A stretch of 6,133 nt of DNA from Methylococcaceae bacterium. Its GTDB lineage: Bacteria > Pseudomonadota > Gammaproteobacteria > Methylococcales > Methylomonadaceae. The position numbers were made by a program, and so were the translations under genes. Positions 1 through 5,321 of the stretch are shown piece after piece. Each line of letters starts with the position of its first letter. Positions within the stretch are counted from its first letter, which is position 1. A model generated the notes under the pieces. That model made no database searches. It worked only from the letters and a program-made list of their open reading frames with translations, and was not told where the DNA came from. The stretch is from NCBI GenBank assembly GCA_005779525.1, contig SXIZ01000261.1, forward strand, positions 1-6,133. The letters run 5' to 3'.

Positions 1-68
1 AAGCCAAAGCAAAGCAAAAAAGCACTCCTGCCGCCGAAGGTTGAGACAGAGCCTCAACCCAACCAGTT
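1..68 (+). other. 23S-5S rRNA internal transcribed spacer (3' part)
   Basis: This stretch directly precedes the 5S rRNA and shows no recognisable 23S 3' end, so it is read as the distal part of the 23S-5S spacer. It opens with an AAGC/AAAGC-rich run (1-23). It also contains a perfect 7-bp stem, GGTTGAG (39-45) with CTCAACC (53-59), around a 7-base loop, lying ten bases before the 5S. A stem there could guide precursor processing; that role is inferred. Confidence 0.7.
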
Positions 69-188
69 TGCTTGGTGACCATAGCGAATGTGAACCACCC
101 GATCCCATCCCGAACTCGGAAGTGAAACCGTTTAGCGCCGAGGATAGTGTGACAGTTTGTCATGTGAAAGTAGGGAATTGCCAAGCTT
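69..188 (+). rRNA. rrf: 5S ribosomal RNA
   Basis: This is the 120-nt 5S rRNA of the large ribosomal subunit. It aligns without gaps to the E. coli 5S rRNA from memory. Conserved landmarks are CCCGAACTCGGAAGTGAAAC in the helix III / loop C region, TAGCGCCGA, the loop E region GATAGTG, and GTAGGG near the 3' end. The terminal helix I closes with GCTTGG (70-75) against CCAAGC (181-186). The helix IV region (GTGACAGTTTGTCATG) has its own self-complementary arm. The gene lies at the end of an rRNA operon whose 16S and 23S genes would be to the left of the window, and an intrinsic terminator follows at once. The exact mature ends are set by homology and may be off by one or two bases. Confidence 0.97.
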
Positions 189-196
189 TTAAATAC

Positions 197-231
197 AGCC
201 CCTTTTGATCCTTCATTAGGGGCTTTTTTTT
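197..231 (+). terminator. Intrinsic terminator of the rRNA operon
   Basis: AGCCCCT (197-203) pairs perfectly with AGGGGCT (218-224) around a 14-base loop, and the stem runs into a T tract (224-231). It starts nine bases after the 5S, as expected for the end of an rrn operon. On the opposite strand the same stem lies downstream of the gene at 325-1002 but lacks a good U tract, so it may only partly stop that convergent transcript. Confidence 0.93.
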
Positions 232-324
232 GTCTGATATTTACACTTCTCCCCGAACGCATCAGTGTAGGGTGTCTAAAGAAGTAAGATTATCTCTCTG
301 AGTGGCGCCCAAACTGCTTAGGCA
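232..324. other. Intergenic region between convergent 5S rRNA and CNB-rhodanese gene
   Basis: There is no coding sequence here. A 6-bp inverted repeat, TACACT (242-247) with AGTGTA (264-269), has a long 16-base loop and no T tract. No clear dedicated terminator for the minus-strand gene is seen, apart from the reverse face of the rRNA terminator at 197-224. Confidence 0.5.
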
Positions 325-1002
325 TTATTTAACCACTGCATTGATCCCACCTTTTAAAACCTCGGCTTTAATGCCCTGATTACAGAGTAAATAAGCCGCG
401 GCCTCACTAATGTTGCCATCATCACAAATGATGACGTATGAGGCTTTATGATCTAATTTAGTTAATTGCAGTCGTAAAGCAAAGAAGGGTTCGTTTACAC
501 AGCCATTCAAATGATACTGTTGAAATTTCTCTGGGGTACGCACATCCAGCAAAATCGCTCCTGAAGTTCTGCGATTTTGCATAGTAGTGTAGTCGACAAA
601 TTTTATCGAAGGGGTTTTTAATAAGGCTAAAAATTGCTCTTTGTTTAAACGCAATAAACTGCAATCTGTCAGAGTGGTAATTTTCAAGTCTCTGGGTTCA
701 TCAGAAATCAAGGCATCTTCACCGAAACACTCGCCAACGGTTAACTCGCGGATTTTGATTTCTTTAGCGTCTGCAAAAGCTTGGCGCGTAGCCAAGCAAC
801 GACCCTGTTTTATTACATAGTAATAATCTCCAGGTTCTCCTTGGTTAATAATAATCCTCCCTTCAGGAAATTGAATTTCCTCCAAGCTCAACAAAATATC
901 CTGTAAGTAGCGAGGAGGAAGTTTTTGAATGACCGGATATCTAAAATAGATTTTCATCCAAGCATCAAATGTGCTCTCTTCCTCAGTATGTTCAATCGTC
1001 AT
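325..1002 (-). CDS. Cyclic nucleotide-binding domain / rhodanese domain fusion protein
   Basis: This 225-aa protein has no signal peptide or membrane segment, so it is probably cytosolic. Residues ~20-130 are a CRP-like cyclic-nucleotide-binding fold, with GEPGDYYYVIKQG (55-67) and a phosphate-binding-cassette sequence GECFGEDALISDEPRD (90-105) that keeps Glu95 and Arg104. The usual small residue after that Arg is Asp105, so cAMP binding is uncertain. Residues ~131-225 are a single rhodanese module, with LLDVRTPEKF (151-160) and an active-site loop CDDGNIS (193-199) that retains the catalytic-type Cys193. There is no DNA-binding helix-turn-helix, so it is not a CRP-type transcription factor. 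The likely role is a sulfur-handling or sensing protein gated by a nucleotide or by the CNB fold; the substrate is unknown. The ATG at 1002 is preceded by a weak GAG ribosome-binding motif. The gene is monocistronic and convergent with the rRNA operon. Confidence 0.88.
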   Translation of the reverse strand: MTIEHTEEESTFDAWMKIYFRYPVIQKLPPRYLQDILLSLEEIQFPEGRIIINQGEPGDYYYVIKQGRCLATRQAFADAKEIKIRELTVGECFGEDALISDEPRDLKITTLTDCSLLRLNKEQFLALLKTPSIKFVDYTTMQNRRTSGAILLDVRTPEKFQQYHLNGCVNEPFFALRLQLTKLDHKASYVIICDDGNISEAAAYLLCNQGIKAEVLKGGINAVVK

Positions 1003-1082
1003 AGCTCTTTTATCTAATCCTGAAATTTTTTACAATTAAGGTTAAAGGTAGAATTCTTATTTTTTGTAATAATTCTAAGAAA

Positions 1083-1112
1083 AGTGTAGTTCAGACTAAT
1101 AGAAAAATTCAA
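1083..1112 (-). promoter_or_regulatory. Candidate sigma70 promoter for the CNB-rhodanese gene
   Basis: Reading leftwards, TTGAAT (1112-1107) as -35 and TACACT (1088-1083) as -10 are separated by 18 bases. The -10 lies about 80 bases upstream of the start codon. Each hexamer deviates from consensus at two positions, and the region is AT-rich, so chance matches are likely. It is the best pair seen in this gap. Confidence 0.3.
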
Positions 1113-1117
1113 ACATT

Positions 1118-1130
1118 CCCCAATATGGGG
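1118..1130. promoter_or_regulatory. Palindrome, possible operator
   Basis: CCCCA-ATA-TGGGG is a perfect 5-bp inverted repeat around three bases, in otherwise AT-rich DNA. It is five bases upstream of the candidate -35 of the CNB-rhodanese gene, and its centre would be near -48 from the predicted start site. That position suits a regulator site. No T tract follows on either strand, so it does not look like a terminator. The binding protein is not recognised. Confidence 0.35.
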
Positions 1131-1144
1131 TAATCTATTTAATC

Positions 1145-1305
1145 ACTGATGTTACGCAGATAGCTTTTCTGTAGCATAGAAATAAACATGCTGAGTCGCT
1201 ATCGCGATGTTTTTCTAATCGGGTTCTCGCACCCAACGGCGAAATACTTTTTTTTGCTCCGCCTCGGCAACTGCTCCTGCTCCTGTGTTACTAGGTAACG
1301 TCAGT
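1145..1305. mobile_element. MITE-like non-autonomous element with 5-bp target duplication
   Basis: The left end ACTGATGTTAC (1145-1155) and the inverted right end ACTGACGTTAC (complement of 1305-1295) match at 10 of 11 positions, and weaker matching continues to 13 of 18. The element is flanked by a perfect direct repeat, TAATC at 1140-1144 and TAATC at 1306-1310, as left by 5-bp target-site duplication. The 161-bp body has no open frame of useful length, so movement would need a transposase supplied elsewhere. Inside, CGC-A-GATAGC (1155-1164) pairs with GCTATCGCG (1198-1206) with one bulged A and encloses a second stem AGCAT/ATGCT (1173-1177/1188-1192). The right end also holds a small palindrome, GTTAC-TAG-GTAAC (1287-1299). 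The parent IS family is not identified. The element sits between the ABC operon terminator and the CNB-rhodanese promoter region. Confidence 0.65.
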
Positions 1306-1310
1306 TAATC

Positions 1311-1334
1311 AAAAAAATCAGATTTTTAATCTGA
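1311..1334 (-). terminator. Intrinsic terminator of the ABC transporter operon
   Basis: On the minus strand TCAGATT pairs with AATCTGA (1334-1328 with 1324-1318) around a 3-base loop AAA. Seven Ts follow directly (1317-1311). It begins about a dozen bases after the stop codon of the last permease. The stem is AT-rich, but the shape and U tract are classic. Confidence 0.85.
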
Positions 1335-1345
1335 ATGGTGCTTAG

Positions 1346-2728
1346 TTAATGTACTGTCAGCCTATGGCGTAAGCCATAGACTAAACTGAGTAACAAGATT
1401 GCCAGCAGGCTTTGTGTCCCGAGCAATTGCCAGCAGGCTAGGTTATCTTGTTGCTGAGGCATTGAAAACGTGGGTTGTTGATGCTGATCGGCATCGCTCC
1501 AGGGTTGTTCCGTCATTATGCGAGGGACGAAATAGTCTCGCCATTGATCTTCAAATTGATTGATGTCGTTGATAAATGTGCTGTAACGTGGCGCATCGAT
1601 TCCTGCCAACCTATCTGCCAAAAAGACCACCGCCAGTCCGGGCGAAACGAAAGTCCAATGCTGCATAAACTCGAATTGTTGTTTACGCACCTCTTCAAAT
1701 GTCAACATAATGGGGCGTACTTCTGCATCTATCAGCAATGTAGCTGGTAATCCTGCGATTTCTCGGGGCAATTGGCTTATTGGTTTTGGTGCTGTTAGTT
1801 CCGGGTGTGCGGCAAACCAGTTTTCCAGCAGAGTTTGGCGTTGTTGATTAGCATGCTCTTGACTTTGACGGATTGAAATAATGCTGGTCAATCGGGATGG
1901 CATTGGCATATTGCTATTGGCAGCCCAACTCAGCAGCGCGGGGACTGCAAAGGTCAAAAAAAGCCAAGTTCCCAACATACCTAAGGTTGCGGCACCGGAC
2001 GTCAGTCTGCTCAACATAAATAATGCCGCCAGACAAAACCAGATGAGTATGAAACAACTGATTAACATTAACCAGTAACCTAAAGCAATGATACTGGCTT
2101 CAGGGTCGAGCACAAAAGCGAGCACCGAGCTAAGCGAAATTGCTATGAACACTACGAGATAGCGCACCGATAAAGTAGCCAACAGCAGATGCCAAGGTTT
2201 ATCTATTTGCGTGGCTATCAAACGCCAAATACCCAATTCGCGCTCTTCCAATACGCAGCCATAGGTAAAGGCGATAATGACTAAGGGCGTTAATAACGCG
2301 ACCACCCCTGCAAAATCCAATAATCCCAATTCATGCAATACCGGATTAAACAATTGATCGCTTGTGCGTCCATCGGTATAGCGGCTTCGGGTGGAGACTT
2401 TAATGGCGGTACTAAAAAAGTCCATCTGCCTAACGCTTAACACTAATCCACCCAAAGCAGGTAATCTTAACGGATCAAGCGCAGCACTCGCTGTCACAGC
2501 GGAGGGTTTATTTTCATCTGAATTATTTTTCGGTGCATCGTGCATTTCTGCTTGATTGCTAGCCTGAAGTGGCACTAAGGGTTGCGTAGCAGCAACACGA
2601 AAATCCCGTGCTGCCAAACCGGAACCTAGCGACATCAAGAGCATAATGCCTAAAAATATTCCCGTGATCCAAAAATTTAGCGGATTGCGTTTAAAACGTA
2701 AGTATTCAATTGCAAAAAGCTCGATCAT
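1346..2728 (-). CDS. ABC-2 type permease, DUF3526-like (second permease)
   Basis: This is a 460-aa inner-membrane permease. One hydrophobic segment lies near the N-terminus (~19-38), followed by a ~95-residue polar, probably periplasmic domain. Segments at ~138-158, 181-205, 214-238 and 245-268 come next, then a second large polar region (~270-430) and a last segment at ~433-453. The cytoplasmic stretch LEERELGIWRLIATQ (160-174), just after a membrane segment, is the conserved NatB/NosY/GldF-type coupling region that contacts the ATPase. The frame stays open 18 codons further, to an ATG at 2782. The ATG at 2728 is preferred because it makes a 4-base ATGA overlap with the preceding permease and has GGAG nine bases upstream. 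It is similar in plan but not in sequence to its partner, which suggests a heterodimeric pore. Substrate unknown. Confidence 0.85.
   Translation of the reverse strand: MIELFAIEYLRFKRNPLNFWITGIFLGIMLLMSLGSGLAARDFRVAATQPLVPLQASNQAEMHDAPKNNSDENKPSAVTASAALDPLRLPALGGLVLSVRQMDFFSTAIKVSTRSRYTDGRTSDQLFNPVLHELGLLDFAGVVALLTPLVIIAFTYGCVLEERELGIWRLIATQIDKPWHLLLATLSVRYLVVFIAISLSSVLAFVLDPEASIIALGYWLMLISCFILIWFCLAALFMLSRLTSGAATLGMLGTWLFLTFAVPALLSWAANSNMPMPSRLTSIISIRQSQEHANQQRQTLLENWFAAHPELTAPKPISQLPREIAGLPATLLIDAEVRPIMLTFEEVRKQQFEFMQHWTFVSPGLAVVFLADRLAGIDAPRYSTFINDINQFEDQWRDYFVPRIMTEQPWSDADQHQQPTFSMPQQQDNLACWQLLGTQSLLAILLLSLVYGLRHRLTVH
1398..1439. repeat. Paired 14-bp direct repeat inside the permease 3' end
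   Basis: ATTGCCAGCAGGCT occurs at 1398-1411 and again at 1426-1439, a 28-base period. Because 28 is not a multiple of three, the two copies are read in different frames, giving SLLAI and LACWQLL in the protein. An 8-bp inverted repeat, AACAAGAT (1392-1399) with ATCTTGTT (1445-1452), brackets the pair. No function is evident. Confidence 0.6.
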
Positions 2729-4137
2729 GGATTTAATCTCCGGGCGGACAAAGTTAATAAATTGAGTGCGATAAGCAACCATGCGCTTAAAATCAGCAGT
2801 TCCCAGCGCGCACTATAAAGGGCAAATTTAAGCGTGGGTACCTGATACTCAAAATCTTGCACACTGCGCCAGTCGGTCTCGGCACCCTTGGCGCTTCGTT
2901 CAGTACCATGGCTACGTTCCCTATCCCAATCCTCAGTAAGATTAATGAAATAGTGACGGTACTGTTCCGCCGCATCTTCAAAATGGCGTTGATGCGCTAA
3001 ATCCATGCCAGCTAAACTCATGGAGACTGCGCGGATACTCAGACTCGGCCCCATCCAGGACGCAACATGGCTTAACCACTGCTGAGTTTTGAAATTGTCA
3101 CGCAAGCGGTCAAAATGCAATTCATGCACCTTACTGGAGTATGCATCGTTAAACTGACGGTTTAACGACACGAAACCAACGGGTAAATCTTCCTTGCGGG
3201 AGACCCCGTATTGGCTCAAGATGCTTTGCTCGAATGCTTGCGCACGTTGCTCGTGATTACCATCATTATTAATGCCTTGAGCAATATCCTGTTTAATGGC
3301 ATTCCAAAATTCGTTAGCACTTGGATTAGGCGACAGAACAGCGGCTGTAAAAGCACCCAAGCGTGGTGCGATAAACATGCAGCCTAACCAAAAACCCAAT
3401 AAGCAAAAAAGGGTAATTCGACTGCTGTTAAAAAACGTTGAAGCTGCAATTGCCAGCGCGGTAAAAATACTGTAATACACGAGAAATACCAATACCAGTG
3501 TGGCTAAACGCAAACTGTCATCGAGCGTAAAACTAAACTGCTGCATTAAAAATACACCTGCCAGTGCGATGACCGGCGTTAATACCAGGGTGAAGGCCGT
3601 CAGTAAACCCAGGAATTTGCCAAACACCAGTTCTTTAGCAGGGATGCCTAAGCTATGTAACATGCGTAAGGTCCCTTGTTCTCGTTCTTTACTGACGGAA
3701 TTAAATGTTAAGGCCAAAATTAATAAGGGTAATAAAGCGTACAGCACAAAACTGGCACTGGTTTGTCCGAATCGATTGGCAAGCACTTGATCTGTTGCCG
3801 GGCTAAAGCGGGTTAAATTACGTTTATGGGGTTCTAACCATAATGCTTGCCCGGTAAAGGGGCGTAAACCCGGATCGATTGCCGCTACCGGACTGTCGGG
3901 TTTAAAAACATAAATACCGTAATGGGCTGCCTGATGCGGGTTTTTTACACTTTGGGTGTTCCATTGCTCTTTCGCCGTCTTACCGACCACTTGTTTTTCC
4001 TGCCGTAACTGCTGCAACTCATAGGCAGAAGCTAAAAAGAAACCGCTAAAAACCAGCAACAAAGCAATCCCTAACAGCAAGAGTCGACCATCGCGTAACG
4101 TTGAGATAAATTCTTTATGCAAAATAGGCAAAATCAT
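2725..4137 (-). CDS. ABC-2 type permease, DUF3526-like (first permease)
   Basis: This is a 470-aa inner-membrane permease. The N-terminal LHKEFISTLRDGRLLLLG is typical of ABC-2/NosY-type subunits. Membrane segments lie near 17-36, 128-147, 172-198, 209-233, 240-262 and 444-464. Between the first two is a polar domain with AAHYGIYVFKPDSPVAAIDPG (70-90), a region I associate with the DUF3526 family. SKEREQGTLRMLHSLGI (149-165) is the cytoplasmic coupling region. A ~180-residue polar domain separates segments five and six. Length matches the large two-domain members rather than the ~250-aa simple ABC-2 permeases. The start ATG overlaps the ATPase stop (4134-4137, ATGA) and has GAGG six bases upstream. 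It should pair with the second permease and the ATPase in one complex. Export is inferred from the family; the substrate is unknown. Confidence 0.88.
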   Translation of the reverse strand: MILPILHKEFISTLRDGRLLLLGIALLLVFSGFFLASAYELQQLRQEKQVVGKTAKEQWNTQSVKNPHQAAHYGIYVFKPDSPVAAIDPGLRPFTGQALWLEPHKRNLTRFSPATDQVLANRFGQTSASFVLYALLPLLILALTFNSVSKEREQGTLRMLHSLGIPAKELVFGKFLGLLTAFTLVLTPVIALAGVFLMQQFSFTLDDSLRLATLVLVFLVYYSIFTALAIAASTFFNSSRITLFCLLGFWLGCMFIAPRLGAFTAAVLSPNPSANEFWNAIKQDIAQGINNDGNHEQRAQAFEQSILSQYGVSRKEDLPVGFVSLNRQFNDAYSSKVHELHFDRLRDNFKTQQWLSHVASWMGPSLSIRAVSMSLAGMDLAHQRHFEDAAEQYRHYFINLTEDWDRERSHGTERSAKGAETDWRSVQDFEYQVPTLKFALYSARWELLILSAWLLIALNLLTLSARRLNP

Positions 4138-4874
4138 GCTAAACCTCGGGCATGTGCCAGATATTTTTGCTCCAATTCATCGTGCTGCACGCTTAGCGCA
4201 TCAAACTCTTCTACCAAACGGCCATTTTTCATAATACCAATACGATCAGCGACTTGTTTGGCATTAAATAAATCATGTGTCGCCATTAGAATTGCCATAC
4301 CCGTGTCGGCTGCTGCTCTTATACGTTGAGCAAAATCATTTGCAGCGCTTGGATCCAGGCCGGAAGTAGGTTCATCCAATAACATGGCTATGGCGTGTTT
4401 TGCTGAAGCGATTGCCAATCCAACCTTCTGGCGCATGCCTTTGGAATAGGTGGCAACGCGTTTATTGTGTGCATCTAACTGCAGACCGCTATCTAGCAAT
4501 AGGCTATGCGCTTGGTCGCGGGTTAATTGAATTCCGGCTAAGGTACAGAAATATTTTAAATTTTCAAAACCACTTAATAATTCATAGAGGGCTACATTTT
4601 CAGGTAAATAGGCAAGCTTAGCACGGACGAGCTTGGGATTTTGATGCGGTGATTCGCCTTCAATTAGCACCTGCCCAGAAGTTGGGGCGTTAAACGTCAA
4701 GAATGTGCTGATGGTGGTCGATTTGCCTGCGCCATTACCGCCTAATAATGCATAGACACAACCGCGAGGGATACTTAAATTTAACTGTTCAACAGCGCAA
4801 TGCTGCTTATAGTTCACCACCAAGTTTTGAGCTAGCAGTACTGCAGGGGGAATGTTCATAATTCGTTTACTCAT
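4134..4874 (-). CDS. ABC transporter ATP-binding protein, NosF/CcmA-like
   Basis: This 246-aa cytoplasmic ATPase powers the two permeases encoded after it. All nucleotide-binding motifs are intact: Walker A GGNGAGKST (45-53), signature YSKGM (143-147), Walker B and D-loop LLDEPTSGLDP (165-175), and the switch His200 in MATHD. The Q-loop position reads YLPEN (89-93), where Pro-Glu replaces Gln. This is characteristic of the NosF-type branch of ABC-2 exporters, as is the following VALYELLSGFENLKYF. Those family traits point to export or membrane insertion rather than substrate-binding-protein-dependent import, and no binding protein is encoded here. The ATG at 4874 has no clear Shine-Dalgarno; a second in-frame ATG at 4859 (residue 6) is possible. 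Its stop overlaps the next start. The sequence does not show which substrate is moved. Confidence 0.93.
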   Translation of the reverse strand: MSKRIMNIPPAVLLAQNLVVNYKQHCAVEQLNLSIPRGCVYALLGGNGAGKSTTISTFLTFNAPTSGQVLIEGESPHQNPKLVRAKLAYLPENVALYELLSGFENLKYFCTLAGIQLTRDQAHSLLLDSGLQLDAHNKRVATYSKGMRQKVGLAIASAKHAIAMLLDEPTSGLDPSAANDFAQRIRAAADTGMAILMATHDLFNAKQVADRIGIMKNGRLVEEFDALSVQHDELEQKYLAHARGLA

Positions 4875-4891
4875 AAGGGGTTAAGAATAAA

Positions 4892-4918
4892 GAACGTACA
4901 CATCCTTGTGTAACGTTC
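4892..4918 (-). terminator. Hairpin between receptor remnant and ABC operon, weak terminator or attenuator
   Basis: GAACGTACACA (4892-4902) pairs with TGTGTAACGTTC (4907-4918) around a 4-base loop, giving an 11-bp stem with one bulged base. On the minus strand it is followed by a broken T-rich run (TTTATTCTTAA), so termination would be partial. It begins 12 bases after the receptor stop and ends 17 bases before the ATPase start. It could trim readthrough from the receptor transcript into the ABC genes, or stabilise the 5' end of the ABC message. Confidence 0.55.
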
Positions 4919-4930
4919 AGACCTGGATAA

Positions 4931-5286
4931 TTAGTATTTCATTGAAAAACTGAGATAATACGTACGTTGTGCCAAAGGATTATTTTCATAGACATCCTGA
5001 TCCAGAATATTATCGATGCCCGCTGAGATCGTACTTTTCAGCTTGGGATGTAATGGCAATTGATAATTCGTTTTAAAATCCACCAAGGTATATTCATCTG
5101 AACCATTAAATACATTCGCTTCAGTATCTACATTAGTGATTTGATGGAACATATCGCTACGATAGCGCACACCAGCTGTCGCATTCCAGACGGGTAAAAT
5201 GTGATAGGTTGCGGTGACATTAGCTTGTAACTTAGGGATTCTCGGCCATTCATTACCTACCAAACCGCTTGAATAATTTTTTGCAT
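4931..5286 (-). pseudogene. TonB-dependent outer-membrane receptor, C-terminal remnant
   Basis: The frame from about 5278 down to the stop at 4931 encodes only the last ~115 residues of a receptor normally 650-800 aa long. Recognisable parts are WPRIPKLQANVTATY, the barrel strand WNATAGVRYRSDMF, the penultimate segment SAGIDNILDQDVYENN, and the final QRTYYLSFSMKY with its C-terminal aromatic residue, used for outer-membrane insertion. The plug, TonB box and most of the barrel are missing, and the gene upstream begins within 60 bases. No ATG opens this frame (a TTG at 5263 does). In another frame, an ATG at 5286 with GGA upstream reads MQKIIQAVW and stops at 5257. This could be the original start and first signal-peptide codons, now out of frame. 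The receptor is therefore probably non-functional. Its ligand is unknown; neighbours suggest a metal or metal complex. Confidence 0.8.
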
Positions 5287-5321
5287 GCTTAATCCATTTA
5301 TGTCGCGAGTTATGCTGCTTT

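Larger units (their letters stand above)
1003..1345. other. 343-base intergenic region
   Basis: This gap contains no plausible coding sequence on either strand. From left to right it holds the AT-rich leader of the CNB-rhodanese gene, its candidate promoter, the CCCCA-ATA-TGGGG palindrome, the MITE-like element and the terminator of the ABC operon. Nearly half the gap is the MITE-like element, so without the insertion the two transcription units would be about 180 bases apart. Confidence 0.7.

Noticed and set aside
1..60. 3' end of 23S rRNA
   Set aside because: No recognisable 23S 3' sequence is present; the stretch fits the 23S-5S spacer only.
242..269. TACACT/AGTGTA inverted repeat as a terminator for the CNB-rhodanese gene
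   Set aside because: The stem is only 6 bp, the loop is 16 bases, and no T tract follows on the minus strand.
458..664. Alternative minus-strand frame inside the CNB-rhodanese gene
   Set aside because: It lies wholly within a frame with two recognisable domains and its own sequence matches nothing.
1238..1263. GGCG/CGCC pair around the T8 tract as a terminator
   Set aside because: The stem is only 4 bp and the T tract lies inside the loop instead of after the stem.
1398..1439. Possible CRISPR-like repeat pair
   Set aside because: There are only two 14-base copies with a 14-base gap, inside a coding region.
1475..1750. Plus-strand open frame opposite the second permease
   Set aside because: It is an antisense shadow of a clearly coding permease, without recognisable domains or a ribosome-binding site.
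2729..2782. Longer start (ATG at 2782) for the second permease
   Set aside because: It would overlap the first permease by 58 bases and has no clear ribosome-binding site, whereas the ATG at 2728 has GGAG upstream and an ATGA overlap.
3500..3790. Plus-strand 96-codon open frame
   Set aside because: It is antisense to the first permease coupling region; its basic composition is a by-product of the opposite strand.
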